Assembly (NCBI GenBank): GCA_023426005.1
Contig: JAFABO010000063.1
Location: forward strand, 1-26,238
From: Bacillota bacterium
GTDB taxonomy: Bacteria > Bacillota > Clostridia > Acetivibrionales > DSM-1351
Reading direction: 5' to 3'
DNA: 26,238 nt
In this document: piece after piece, positions 15,175 to 24,362 of the stretch
Layout: each line of letters begins with the position of its first letter
Numbering within the stretch: position 1 is the first letter of the stretch
The notes under the pieces: generated by a model
The model's input: the letters and a program-made list of their open reading frames with translations, nothing else
Database searches by the model: none
Told to the model about the DNA's origin: nothing
Made by a program: the position numbers and the translations under genes

Positions 15175-16059
15175 TTAAAATGAAATACTGTCTTTTTGCG
15201 ATAGCAATTTATTTATAAGCACAGTCGCCAGCAGGCACTGTACAACAAGCATGACTGCCGCGGTGCAGCCATAGCCATAATCTCCGATGGTAAATGCCTC
15301 ACGGAATGTCATATATGTCAATGTATAGGTTGATGTTCCTGGCCCGCCTTTGGTCATCAAATTCATCTGGGCATAGGCGTTAAGGCCTCCTGTTATTGCA
15401 AAGATATAGCACACTCTGTAGGTATCCCTTAGCATAGGGAGTATGATTTTTCGGTTAATCTGTGCCGCCGTAGCACCGTCTATCATGGCAGCTTCAACAT
15501 AATCATCGGGAATAGCTTTTGCTCCTCCGTATATAATTGCCAGTTGATAGCCGGTATACTGCCAAACATTAACAAAGGCCACGGCATATATTGCCAGGTG
15601 CATATTGGACAGCCAATCCTGCCGGTATGAAATTTTCATAAGTTCAAAAATGTGATTTATCAGGCCGAATTCAGGATTATAAATAGAACTCCAGAGCTGG
15701 CAAACCACCGTTACCGACAATACAACCGGTATAAAGAAACTCGTTTTTAAAAACCGTTTAAACCTGAGATTTCTGTTAAGCAAGGCCAATGCCAGGAGGG
15801 TTGCCGCTCCGATCTGAAGTGTTACCAGAATTGCGGCAAATATAAAACCATTTAGAGTAGACTGATAGAACAGGTCATCCCGAAAAAGATTGATATAATT
15901 CTCCAGCCCGCTAAAGGTTGCTTTCCCCAGGCCATCCCAGTCATAAAAGCTCCTGTAGAACGTCTGTATTATCGGATAAAAAACTATAAGGGTAAAAATG
16001 ATCAAAGTTGGCAATGTAAAAATTAATATTGCCTTCTTGTTCCCCAACATTTTGTTCAT
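15175..16059 (-). CDS. carbohydrate ABC transporter permease (MalF-like)
   Basis: A MalF-type permease of 294 residues with six apparent membrane segments and an EAA loop (VEAAMIDGATAAQINRKIILPM, near residue 200). The open frame extends to a TTG at 16089, but ATG 16059 has GGAAAGGGG about 8 bases upstream and is the natural start. It follows the solute-binding protein gene after a hairpin-bearing spacer and precedes the MalG-like gene. Together they make a CUT1-type importer for oligosaccharides. Confidence 0.93.
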   Translation of the reverse strand: MNKMLGNKKAILIFTLPTLIIFTLIVFYPIIQTFYRSFYDWDGLGKATFSGLENYINLFRDDLFYQSTLNGFIFAAILVTLQIGAATLLALALLNRNLRFKRFLKTSFFIPVVLSVTVVCQLWSSIYNPEFGLINHIFELMKISYRQDWLSNMHLAIYAVAFVNVWQYTGYQLAIIYGGAKAIPDDYVEAAMIDGATAAQINRKIILPMLRDTYRVCYIFAITGGLNAYAQMNLMTKGGPGTSTYTLTYMTFREAFTIGDYGYGCTAAVMLVVQCLLATVLINKLLSQKDSISF

Positions 16060-16089
16060 AAATTTATTCCCCTTTCCGCATAAAAGCAA

Positions 16090-16140
16090 CGTGTCCCGGA
16101 ATGATAACGGATTTGCTGTCCGATTCCGTCCCGAGACACG
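16090..16140 (-). promoter_or_regulatory. intercistronic stem-loop after the solute-binding protein gene
   Basis: CGTGTC/GACACG and an inner CGGAAT/ATTCCG block form a long bulged stem in the 114-base gap between the binding-protein stop and the MalF-like start. Only a short T-rich tail follows. As in other binding-protein operons, it probably stabilises the upstream RNA and lowers read-through, giving more binding protein than permease. Confidence 0.6.
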
Positions 16141-16173
16141 CTTACTTTTTAACCGGATATTTGCTGACTTAAA

Positions 16174-17529
16174 TTATTTTAGTGAAGCTTCTATGTTCTT
16201 ATCTACATTTTTTATAAATTCGGCCGAGGACTCTCCGACCATGAGCTTCTGTATTTCCTCGGTGAGAGTTGTTGCAAACCTTGTGTTCGGAAGAGTATGG
16301 ATATATTTTGAAGCGTAAGTCTGCTGAGGAATCACACTTAACAGCTTCTGAGATATTGGGTCAAGCTCCTTTTCAAGCTCTAAACCCTCCGTCTTTATGG
16401 GCGCAGTAATGAACTGTGTCATCTGATATTCCGCTACTTCACGGTTATAGGCATACATTGAAGCAATTTCTGCCGCGAAGTCCTTGTCTTTTGTACTGGC
16501 TGATACTGCAATACCTGCAGTGTCACCGCCCCCGGTCATTGCATACTGGTTTTGGCTTTCCTGTCCCGGGTCGGCAGTGGGGTAAGAAGTCATAATATCA
16601 CATTTATCACCCATTTTTTGAACATCACTGATATACCAATTCCCATTGAGGAACATTGCTGCTTTGCCTTCAAGGAAGAGAGCCGACGCCGAATCAAAAT
16701 CTGTATTTGTGGCTCCGTCCTGGAAAAGCCCTGCTTTAATCAGGTTGTACATTTTCTCAACCGCCTTGCTGTATGCGGGTTCTGAAGCTTTTGCCTTACC
16801 TGTCGACAAATCATAAATACCACCCGGATTGTCCTTTAATGCAAATGAATCAAAGAAAGCGCCCAAAGGCCATGGTTCTTTTCCGAAAATAGCCATGGGG
16901 ATTATTCCTTTAGCCTTGAAAGCCTTAACGGCTGTCATTAATTCTTCATAGTTGGTCGGCACCTTTACATTGTTCTTTTCAAAAAGCTCCTTGTTATAAT
17001 ACCAGAGAATCGGTGAAATACCTCCGGTGGGGAATTGATAAATATGCCCGTCCGATGAAGTGAGGCATGTGTCTATAATTGCCGGCATCAGTTTATCTTT
17101 ATAATTAAATTTTTCAATATAGGATTCCAGAGGGATGATGCTTTTACTGTTGGACAGAGGTGCAATGGTTCCCGAGTCAACTGTGATCAAGTCGGGCAGA
17201 TCCCCTGTTGCAGCTCTGGTTTTAATTGTCTGTCCGCCGTCCTGGGGAAGGTTTTCAAAGGTCAGCTTAACATTCGGATATTTCTCTTGAATTTTCTTTA
17301 CTGCATAATCGGCAAGTTTTATGTTGTCACCTGCGTAAAAGCCATATACACTTAATGTTCTTTCTGCGTCGGCTCCTGTGCCGGAAGTGTTTCCCGCTGC
17401 TGTACTTGTCTCTGAGTTTGCTGCTGTTCCCGCTGAGGTGTCCGGAGAACTGCCTGAAGAACCGCAGGCTGTTGTCGCAGCCATTAGTACGACTGTCATG
17501 ACACCGCTCAGTATTTGTCTGAATTTCAT
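16174..17529 (-). CDS. carbohydrate ABC transporter solute-binding lipoprotein (family 1)
   Basis: The 451-residue protein has a signal peptide ending at C22 (TTACGSSGSS; the -3 residue is threonine, so the lipobox is loose) and a short Ser/Gly/Thr linker. Its body is of the family 1 extracellular solute-binding type: YPNVKLTFENLP, then DLITVDSGTIAPL and a C-terminal LFLEGKAAMFLNGNWYISDV block. It captures a sugar outside the cell and delivers it to the two permeases. GGAGG is present before the ATG. It is the first gene of the importer operon, right after the terminator of the two-component system that most likely controls it. The sugar is not evident; xylo- or other plant oligosaccharides are suggested by the esterase. 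Confidence 0.93.
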   Translation of the reverse strand: MKFRQILSGVMTVVLMAATTACGSSGSSPDTSAGTAANSETSTAAGNTSGTGADAERTLSVYGFYAGDNIKLADYAVKKIQEKYPNVKLTFENLPQDGGQTIKTRAATGDLPDLITVDSGTIAPLSNSKSIIPLESYIEKFNYKDKLMPAIIDTCLTSSDGHIYQFPTGGISPILWYYNKELFEKNNVKVPTNYEELMTAVKAFKAKGIIPMAIFGKEPWPLGAFFDSFALKDNPGGIYDLSTGKAKASEPAYSKAVEKMYNLIKAGLFQDGATNTDFDSASALFLEGKAAMFLNGNWYISDVQKMGDKCDIMTSYPTADPGQESQNQYAMTGGGDTAGIAVSASTKDKDFAAEIASMYAYNREVAEYQMTQFITAPIKTEGLELEKELDPISQKLLSVIPQQTYASKYIHTLPNTRFATTLTEEIQKLMVGESSAEFIKNVDKNIEASLK

Positions 17530-17573
17530 GCCTTTTTCCTCCTTAAAAACTTTATTTATTTTAATGCAGTTAA

Positions 17574-17579
17574 ATTATA
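17574..17579 (-). promoter_or_regulatory. consensus -10 box of the importer operon promoter
   Basis: A perfect TATAAT on the minus strand lies 45 bases before the binding-protein ATG. No recognisable -35 hexamer occurs 16-18 bases upstream, which fits a promoter that depends on an activator such as the adjacent AraC-type response regulator. Confidence 0.55.
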
Positions 17580-17623
17580 GCATCTGGTTTCCATAAAGTA
17601 TTAGTAGTATTCATGTTACAATT

Positions 17624-17671
17624 GGAAAAAAACAGGACTAATGCGGATAAACATCAGTCCTGTTTTTTTCC
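17624..17671 (-). terminator. strong bidirectional-looking terminator after the response regulator gene
   Basis: A perfect 16-bp stem (GGAAAAAAACAGGACT at 17624-17639 with its complement at 17656-17671) has T-runs built into both sides. It begins 29 bases after the response-regulator stop and separates the two-component genes from the importer operon. Confidence 0.9.
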
Positions 17672-17700
17672 ATTAACAGACACCTCATAATTATTGATCT

Positions 17701-19290
17701 TTACAGTTTATTAATATATTCCCTGGGGGAAGCCCCAAAATGCTTTTTGAAGCATTTGCTGAAATACCCGGGATCGCTGTATCCCACCTGCTCAGCTACA
17801 GACGAGATGGCTAAATCCTGTTGTTCCAGAAGCTTCCTGGCCTCCTTCATCCTCACTGCCGTAATATAGTCGGAAATAGTGCAATCCATATACCTGGAAA
17901 AAATCCTGCGGATATAACTGGCATCAAAAAATATATTGGATGCCATACTCTCCACCGTAAGGGATGAATCGCTGTAATGCTGCCGGATATATTCTTCAAC
18001 CTCCCTGAGAATGGAGGCTGCCTTTTGGGGAAAAGTATTCTGCAGTTTCTCCACCGTTCTCCTGAAAATATCTTCAAGCAGGGTAAAGCAATCCTCCAGA
18101 GACTGCTTGTTGTACATCTCCTCATACGGATGAAAGGTATCTCCCAGAACCTCTGCAATACTGCAATTCATTTCTATGATATACGACAGGCATATGGAAA
18201 GCATGCCGAAGGTCATGGTATAGGCATAGTCGTTTGACAGCTGCTGCTGCTTGATATCTTCCTTTGCCGACATGAGAATATCTTTAATAGCCTCATAATC
18301 GTTTTTTCTGAGAGCTTCCAGCAGCTTATCGTTCAAGTCAAGGCGGTAGAAGCTGGCCCTTCTGTTTTGATTTGACAGGTTGACATAGCTGATAACCCGG
18401 CCTGATCCGCTGATAAATTTGTCCTTGACAGCCGCCAGTGCATTTCTGTATGACTCCGATACCGATTCCAGACCTGCAACACCATTACCCAATCCTATCG
18501 TCACAGTAAATCCAAAATCCTCGTAAATCAGCTTGCATACCCTCTGAAAGCACCCGGTTATTGATTTGTATGTACCACTTACATTCTGGAAATTTAAAAT
18601 TGAAATTATATGATTTTCATTTCCCCTAAAAACATTTTGCTGTTTACCTTCCTTAGATATGACTTCATGGAGCACATTTGAAATCCCGAATTTCCATAGT
18701 TCAATTTCCCTGGGCCTGGTCCACATTTCAGAAATCCTGTCTATTTCTATAACACTTACAAGGAAATGGTCATATGGAAAAGTAATATCAACCCGGCTGA
18801 GCTTTTTTGCAAACTCCGGCGGATCGTTTGAAATCCTGTGTTCAACCAGTTTTTTCAGCAATTCCTCTGCGACGATTTTCTTTTCTTCGTTAATATATTT
18901 TTCATCAGAAATTCTCTTTTGTATTCTCAGTTTCAGCTTTAAAACGATGCCGGTGAGTTCCTCTTCCGAAAATGGTTTCAGAACATATTCATCCACTCCC
19001 AGCTGAAGCGCTTTTCTGGTGTATTCAAATTCCGAGTACCCCGTAATAAATACCACCAGCATATTTCCGGAAATCTGCTTCAACCTTTCAGTAAGTGCTA
19101 TCCCATCCATACGGGGCATATTGATATCGATCAGGGCAATATCCGGAATTGCCTCCTGAGCGGCTATGAGAGCTTCCTCTCCGTTTTTTGCAATTGCGCA
19201 GATTTCAAAGCCCAGGCCCTTCCAATCCAGCACAGTTCTCATATAATCCCTGAAATGTGGTTCGTCATCTGCAATTAACAGTTTAATCAT
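17701..19290 (-). CDS. YesN-type response regulator with AraC-family DNA-binding domain
   Basis: Residues 1-120 form a receiver domain with acidic pocket D8/D9, phospho-acceptor D55 (ALIDINMPRMDG) and K105 (YVLKPF). A long middle region (about 130-400) is typical of YesN-like regulators, and residues about 428-529 are an AraC helix-turn-helix pair ending in GYSDPGYFSKCFKKHFG. The ATG overlaps the TGA of the kinase gene (ATGA), so kinase and regulator are translated as a pair. It most likely activates the sugar importer operon downstream once phosphorylated. Confidence 0.95.
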   Translation of the reverse strand: MIKLLIADDEPHFRDYMRTVLDWKGLGFEICAIAKNGEEALIAAQEAIPDIALIDINMPRMDGIALTERLKQISGNMLVVFITGYSEFEYTRKALQLGVDEYVLKPFSEEELTGIVLKLKLRIQKRISDEKYINEEKKIVAEELLKKLVEHRISNDPPEFAKKLSRVDITFPYDHFLVSVIEIDRISEMWTRPREIELWKFGISNVLHEVISKEGKQQNVFRGNENHIISILNFQNVSGTYKSITGCFQRVCKLIYEDFGFTVTIGLGNGVAGLESVSESYRNALAAVKDKFISGSGRVISYVNLSNQNRRASFYRLDLNDKLLEALRKNDYEAIKDILMSAKEDIKQQQLSNDYAYTMTFGMLSICLSYIIEMNCSIAEVLGDTFHPYEEMYNKQSLEDCFTLLEDIFRRTVEKLQNTFPQKAASILREVEEYIRQHYSDSSLTVESMASNIFFDASYIRRIFSRYMDCTISDYITAVRMKEARKLLEQQDLAISSVAEQVGYSDPGYFSKCFKKHFGASPREYINKL

Positions 19291-21062
19291 GATACTTCCC
19301 CCATATTTTTTGGAATACTGACAGTAATTCGGGTACCGGCATTTTTTTGACTATGTACCATAATTCCATAGTTCTCCCCAAAATACAACTTAATTCGTTC
19401 ATCTACACTCTGAAGTCCAAAGTGCTTCCTTGAATTCTGAGCTTCCTTGCCAAGCAGCAGTGATAATGTTTCTTCATCCATGCCTATACCGTCATCCGAA
19501 ACTTCAAGGATTACATTCTCCTCTTTCAATTGTCCTGTTATAAGTATGCTGCCCCCGGTGCCCTTTTCCTTCAAACCGTGATAGATGGCATTTTCGACCA
19601 GCGGCTGAAGCGTCATTTTCAAAATATTGCAATTATTTATTTGAGGGTCAACCTGAATTTTAAAGTCAATAATATCCGAATACCGTTCCATCTGGATATA
19701 TAGGTAATTTTCAATATTCTTTATCTCATCCCTGATAGGAACAATTTCTTTTCCATTGCTGAGGCTTGTCCGGTAATAATCCGCCAAAGCCCGGGTAGTT
19801 TCAGCGCCCTCTTTTGATTTATCAGTCTTGCACAGTACATAAATCAACTCCAGGGTGTTATACAAGAAATGCGGCTTTATCTGTTCCTGAATTAAAGCAA
19901 GTTCAAATTCTCTTTTCTTTTTTTGCTCGGATTTAATACCCTCAAGCAGATCACCGATTTTTACAATCATTTCGTTGAACACCTCCGAGAGCATTCCAAC
20001 CTCGTCTTTTGACAATACCTGACACCGGACGGTAAAGTCACCTGTCTGAATTCTGTGGGCGGCCTTTGTAAGCTTTCTGATCGGTTTTGTAATTCGTTCG
20101 GAAAGAATAAAAATAAATATAACAATTACAATAATACCGGCAACACCGATGAGTATGATAAAATTTGAGGTTACCCTTATATCTTTTGTCAAATCATTTA
20201 TTGGGATCTGATTTACTATCGCCCACTTCAGCTGGGGAATAAATTTCGTAATAACCAATTGGCGGCCGCTGTCTGCAACAAACTCAAAACTGCTGTTTTT
20301 ATATTGGTTGACTTTACCGAGTAAATCAGCTTTTACCGGCTCCTCCAGGACAGATTTATCCTTGGAAGAAACTATTCTTTTACTTTCATCGACAACATAA
20401 TAGTCACCCCATGAATGGTCGGGGAAGGAAGCCGACACAGTGCTCTCCCTGACATTGACGAACAGATACCCTATATTTTTCCCCGTCTGCATACTGATAA
20501 TCCTTTTTCCGATTGTCAAAACCTGCTCCCCGCTGCCGTCGGTAAAGTACATCCGGATCTTCATAGGAAATACCTGGCAGCTTGGAGGACCTGACTTTTG
20601 TATATTTGAAATAAGTTCCGATTTAATCCTGCCGGTATCCGGACTCTTTGCCATCCCGGCATAAACCAGATTATCCCTGACATCCATAAAAACAATGGAT
20701 GCGGTATCGGGAAAACAGCGCTTGTCATAATCCAGAGCTGTAAAAATATCATTTTTAATGGAAATAAAAGATATCTCATCGGTCCTCTCAACCTCGGTTT
20801 CCTGATAAATCCTGTTTATATCCTTCGCAGCAATATTTGACAGCGTTATCAGATTACTGTACATTGTGCTGAGATGGTCTCCTATCAACCCGCACTCATC
20901 CTGAATATTCTGTTTGGTTTTAGTGATTGCCGAATTTGTAAGTATGGTATTAAAAGCCAGCAAAATCAATACCATCAAAGCCACCATCAAGGAAATGAAC
21001 ATAGTTGCAAACTTATTTCGTATTGACATATTTTTAAACTTTTGCTTTATATTAGAGAACAT
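19287..21062 (-). CDS. YesM-type sensor histidine kinase
   Basis: The preferred start is ATG 21062 (591 residues) with AAGGTG just upstream, ahead of the basic segment and first membrane helix (about 19-39). The open frame reaches ATG 21116, but that would add a non-membrane leader. An extracellular sensor region (about 40-298) is followed by a second membrane helix (301-320), a HAMP linker, the phospho-acceptor H398 in EQIKPHFLYNTLE (His_kinase family PF06580) and an ATPase domain with N491 in LQPLVENAIYHGL and DDGIGM. It senses an extracellular signal, probably a sugar or the loaded binding protein, and phosphorylates its partner regulator. The 270 bases upstream hold the terminator of the preceding gene and presumably the promoter. 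Confidence 0.95.
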   Translation of the reverse strand: MFSNIKQKFKNMSIRNKFATMFISLMVALMVLILLAFNTILTNSAITKTKQNIQDECGLIGDHLSTMYSNLITLSNIAAKDINRIYQETEVERTDEISFISIKNDIFTALDYDKRCFPDTASIVFMDVRDNLVYAGMAKSPDTGRIKSELISNIQKSGPPSCQVFPMKIRMYFTDGSGEQVLTIGKRIISMQTGKNIGYLFVNVRESTVSASFPDHSWGDYYVVDESKRIVSSKDKSVLEEPVKADLLGKVNQYKNSSFEFVADSGRQLVITKFIPQLKWAIVNQIPINDLTKDIRVTSNFIILIGVAGIIVIVIFIFILSERITKPIRKLTKAAHRIQTGDFTVRCQVLSKDEVGMLSEVFNEMIVKIGDLLEGIKSEQKKKREFELALIQEQIKPHFLYNTLELIYVLCKTDKSKEGAETTRALADYYRTSLSNGKEIVPIRDEIKNIENYLYIQMERYSDIIDFKIQVDPQINNCNILKMTLQPLVENAIYHGLKEKGTGGSILITGQLKEENVILEVSDDGIGMDEETLSLLLGKEAQNSRKHFGLQSVDERIKLYFGENYGIMVHSQKNAGTRITVSIPKNMGEVS

Positions 21063-21210
21063 GTTCTTCACCTTATCCTGTAAATAATGGCCTGTACATG
21101 CTAGCATGGAATTCAATCTGAGTTTGCGGCATAATAATTTCAGTCTTTGGAAAAAAGAATTTTCTGAATATTTATTGTACTACATCTGTTAATTTGTTGC
21201 AAATCAGCAA

Positions 21211-21258
21211 TAAAAAATGACTGCAGCCGGGTGTATAATACATCTCTGGTGCAGTCAT
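21211..21258 (-). terminator. terminator of the YczE-like gene
   Basis: ATGACTGCA (21217-21225) and TGCAGTCAT (21250-21258) form a 9-bp stem with a 24-base loop, followed on the minus strand by TTTTTT. It is about 75 bases beyond the stop codon of the membrane-protein gene. Confidence 0.8.
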
Positions 21259-21332
21259 AACAGCATTTTATAAAATTGCTGATATAATAATCTTTTTATA
21301 GCTTTTATTACAATATGCCGTATCCTTATGTT

Positions 21333-21956
21333 TTACAGCTGTTCCCTGTTTCTCCCATACCTGAGCGGAATAGCAACCTTCCGGTTGAATACCGCAATGA
21401 CAGGCCCCATGAAAAAAGCAGTTATAAGTGTTCCTATTCCTACAGTTGCACCAAGTAAATATCCGCCCAAAGTACAAATGAAGTCTGAACCGATTCTGCA
21501 AAACTGAAACCTTGCAACCTTCTTTTCAGCCAGGATAAGTGCCACAGCATCATAAGTCGAAACTCCAAGGTCACCTGTAAAGTATAAGGAAGAACCAAAA
21601 CACATGATCACTATGGCGATGATTAAAAACAGCAGCTTGATTCCAAATGCCGGTTCCGGCATCCATGAATCAAATAACCAGGATGAAAACTGTACCACAT
21701 ATCCCAATAAAAAGATATTTATAAATGTTCCAAGACCAATTTTACGCCGGTCGACAAAAAATATAACGATCAACATAAGTAAATTCAAAATGGAATAAAA
21801 AGTCCCATAACCCAGCGGGATATGCTTTGAAATACCATGGGCAAACACCTGGAACGGATCCATCCCAAAAGCTGAAAAATTGAACATTCCTACACTGAAG
21901 CCCGCTATCAGGACACCGAATACGGTCATAATAATTCTTCTGTATTTCTCACTCAT
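21333..21956 (-). CDS. YczE/YitT-like integral membrane protein
   Basis: The 207-residue protein has about five hydrophobic segments and the family features SVGMFNFSAFGMDPFQVF near residues 21-38 and a second GDLGVSTYDAVALIL block, an internal echo of the first (G-x-D/S-x-x-D). GGGGAG lies 8 bases before the ATG. The biochemical role of this family is unsettled, and the context here (between a sugar two-component system and a glycosidase) gives no firm clue. It has its own terminator. Confidence 0.75.
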   Translation of the reverse strand: MSEKYRRIIMTVFGVLIAGFSVGMFNFSAFGMDPFQVFAHGISKHIPLGYGTFYSILNLLMLIVIFFVDRRKIGLGTFINIFLLGYVVQFSSWLFDSWMPEPAFGIKLLFLIIAIVIMCFGSSLYFTGDLGVSTYDAVALILAEKKVARFQFCRIGSDFICTLGGYLLGATVGIGTLITAFFMGPVIAVFNRKVAIPLRYGRNREQL

Positions 21957-22020
21957 TTACATTTCTCCCCGTTGTAACTCCGAATATTGCTTAAAATAAA
22001 AAACCATAACAATTATAAGC

Positions 22021-22042
22021 AAAAAGGCTGTCGAATACAACC
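22021..22042 (-). terminator. terminator downstream of the GH3 gene
   Basis: On the minus strand GGTTGT and ACAGCC pair (six base pairs with one G-U) around an AUUCG loop, followed directly by TTTTT. It lies about 80 bases after the glycosidase stop; the intervening AT-rich bases hold no gene. Confidence 0.65.
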
Positions 22043-22122
22043 TTATAATTAAATTATTTAAATGTTAATTACTTACACAAAGGAGAGGCTGTCAAATTTA
22101 AGAAAGCTTATAAGCCTGTCAG

Positions 22123-24192
22123 TTAAAGCTTAACGATCCCCATTATGAGATCTTCATCACAGGAACTGGTTCCGATATACAATTCGTATTCCATATGTTC
22201 AAGCTCCATTTGATTTGTTTTTTCATTGAAGTAGCACAGCTTTTCAACAGGGCAGGAAATACTTACAGGCCTTTCCTCTCCCGGCTTCAGCGTCACTCTG
22301 GCAAACCCTCTGAGAACCTTTGCCGGCCTGTCTATGGAGGAATTCCTGAAACCCGCATACAGCTGGACAACCTCTGTTCCTTCCAGATTGCCGGTATTCT
22401 TCAGCTTGCAGGAGGCGGTCACCTGATTGCCTTCTGCTTTAAAAGAAGCATCCGATACGCTGAAAGCGGTGTATGACATTCCAAAGCCATATGGCAGGAG
22501 CGGTTTAACGCCCTCTTTCTCAAGCTTTGTATAGCCGTGATAATAGTCATAATATTGGGAGGTGGTATCCCACTCAACCTTTGGCAGGTCACTTTCCTTA
22601 TAAGGAATAACAAAGGGGAGCTTTCCGCTTGGATTGACATCGCCGAACAAGATTTCAGCCATAGCCCTTCCCCCTTCCATTCCAGGGTAATATGCCATAA
22701 GTATTGAGCTGACACAGTCCTTCCACTCTGTTATCATTATCATGTTTCCGCCGAACAATACTGCGGCCGAATTACTGTTTACCGGTCCTACAGCCTTTAT
22801 CAGGTCAATCTCGTTCGGGTGGAGTCCCAGTGAAAATCTGCGGTCTCCTCCCATTGTGCCCGTATAGCCTTCAGCTTCATCCTCGGAAACAAATTCCCCT
22901 TCATCGTTGTGGTCGTAACCTACCACAAATACTACTGCATCTGCTTCCCCGGCAAGCGCTTTAGCCCTTTCAAGGTCATCTCCCCTGTCATAGGTAATCT
23001 GTGTTTCGGGCGAAACCATTTGCAGACCCTGAACGGGTGAAATTACATATGGGGGACGTACCCAGCTTGAACCGTGGTCTCCTATAGGCTCCAGTTCGCC
23101 CAGTGCCCCCAGTACCAGCAAATTCTTCACCTGCTTTTTATTAAGCGGAAGGGTATTGTCTTTATTCTGAAGCAGTGTTATTCCCTTTCTTGCACTTTCC
23201 AGAGCAAGTGAAATATGCTCCCTGCAAGCTAACACCGACTGGTCTGCAGCTGTTTCCTGCCGGCTGTCAAATGCCAGCAAAGTACGGATTATACGCAGAG
23301 CCGCATCGTTTATCTTCTCTTCGGGTACCAGGCCTTCTTTCACCGCCTTGACAAGTTTATCCCCAAAGTACATGGTATGTGCCATTTCAATGTCCTGGCC
23401 TCCATTTGCCGCCTCAACGGTATCCTTGACGCCCCAGTAGAAGTCACTCATAACAAAACCGTCAAAACCCCATTCATCTTTCAGAACCTCATTGAGAAGA
23501 TAATTGTGATGGCCGCACTGAGTACCCTTGTATAGGTTGTAGGAACTCATTACACTGGCAGCTCCGGCGTCGATACAATCCTTAAAGTGGGCAAGGTAAA
23601 CTTCCCGCTCGGTCCTCCTGTCACACTCCACGCTTACCTTGAAGCGGGAATTTTCCATCTGGTTAAAGGCATAGTGCTTGATACAGGCAATTACATCCTC
23701 TTCCTGCACGCCGCGTACCAGCGCCGAACCCATCTGTCCCAGATGGAAGGACTCTTCTCCGTAAGTTTCCTGACTTCTGCCCCAGCCCGGATTGTAGGGC
23801 AGGTTTATACAGACCCCTCCAAAAAGATTGCCTCCGAAAGCCCGGATTTCCTTTCCTATGGCATGCCCTATCCTCTCTTCCAGCTCGGTGTCGAAGCTTG
23901 CTCCCCTTAGCATGGATACAGGAAAGCAGGTGGTTTTACCGTTGCCGCATACCACACCTCTGGGTCCGTCGCAAAACAGCATGGGCGGAAGCCCCACACG
24001 CTCAATACCCCCTGCCGGATACGGAAAATAATTATAGTGCAGATTATCCGGATCTTTTTGTATATTCGCCAATTCCTCCTGCAGGTTTATTTGCCCGCTC
24101 ATCAACCACACCTTTTCTTCCAGAGTCAAACCTGCCAGAATGGTTTCGGCCCTTTCAGTGAATCCTAAACGGTACTCCTTGTTACGCTTCAT
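22123..24192 (-). CDS. glycoside hydrolase family 3 beta-glycosidase (beta-glucosidase-like)
   Basis: The 689-residue enzyme has the GH3 N-terminal barrel (substrate-binding D75 in FCDGPRG, K172-H173 in IKHYAFNQ, and the nucleophile D250 in DGFVMSDFYWG), the C-terminal alpha/beta sandwich, and a fibronectin-III-like end (LKNTGNLEGTEVVQLYAGF) typical of beta-glucosidase and beta-xylosidase members. No signal peptide is present, so it cleaves imported oligosaccharides in the cytoplasm. No PA14 insertion is seen. AAGGAGG is 7 bases from the ATG. It is transcribed divergently from an AraC-type regulator that probably controls it. Substrate could be beta-glucosides, beta-xylosides or related sugars; sequence alone does not decide. 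Confidence 0.93.
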   Translation of the reverse strand: MKRNKEYRLGFTERAETILAGLTLEEKVWLMSGQINLQEELANIQKDPDNLHYNYFPYPAGGIERVGLPPMLFCDGPRGVVCGNGKTTCFPVSMLRGASFDTELEERIGHAIGKEIRAFGGNLFGGVCINLPYNPGWGRSQETYGEESFHLGQMGSALVRGVQEEDVIACIKHYAFNQMENSRFKVSVECDRRTEREVYLAHFKDCIDAGAASVMSSYNLYKGTQCGHHNYLLNEVLKDEWGFDGFVMSDFYWGVKDTVEAANGGQDIEMAHTMYFGDKLVKAVKEGLVPEEKINDAALRIIRTLLAFDSRQETAADQSVLACREHISLALESARKGITLLQNKDNTLPLNKKQVKNLLVLGALGELEPIGDHGSSWVRPPYVISPVQGLQMVSPETQITYDRGDDLERAKALAGEADAVVFVVGYDHNDEGEFVSEDEAEGYTGTMGGDRRFSLGLHPNEIDLIKAVGPVNSNSAAVLFGGNMIMITEWKDCVSSILMAYYPGMEGGRAMAEILFGDVNPSGKLPFVIPYKESDLPKVEWDTTSQYYDYYHGYTKLEKEGVKPLLPYGFGMSYTAFSVSDASFKAEGNQVTASCKLKNTGNLEGTEVVQLYAGFRNSSIDRPAKVLRGFARVTLKPGEERPVSISCPVEKLCYFNEKTNQMELEHMEYELYIGTSSCDEDLIMGIVKL

Positions 24193-24289
24193 CTGGTATC
24201 CTCCTTAAAAAAATCATTGATATAATTAATATAGCTTTAATTCCATAAACTATCTCGCAATATATTAACATGATATGGACATACATTGC

Positions 24290-24303
24290 TATACAGTGGT
24301 ATA
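24290..24303. promoter_or_regulatory. small dyad TATAC-N4-GTATA between divergent genes
   Basis: TATACAGTGGTATA sits in the 170-base divergent region between the GH3 gene and the AraC regulator. It is a possible operator, but it is short and AT-rich, so chance cannot be excluded. No convincing promoter pair was found on either strand. Confidence 0.3.
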
Positions 24304-24362
24304 TTTAAAATGCGGCAGGCAGAGTAAACGGGCACTAAAAAGCCGGTCAACGGAGGGAATAC

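Noticed and set aside
17580..17600. CcpA-type cre site near the importer promoter
   Set aside because: The GGAAACC-containing segment matches only the first half of the cre consensus; the central CG and right half are missing.
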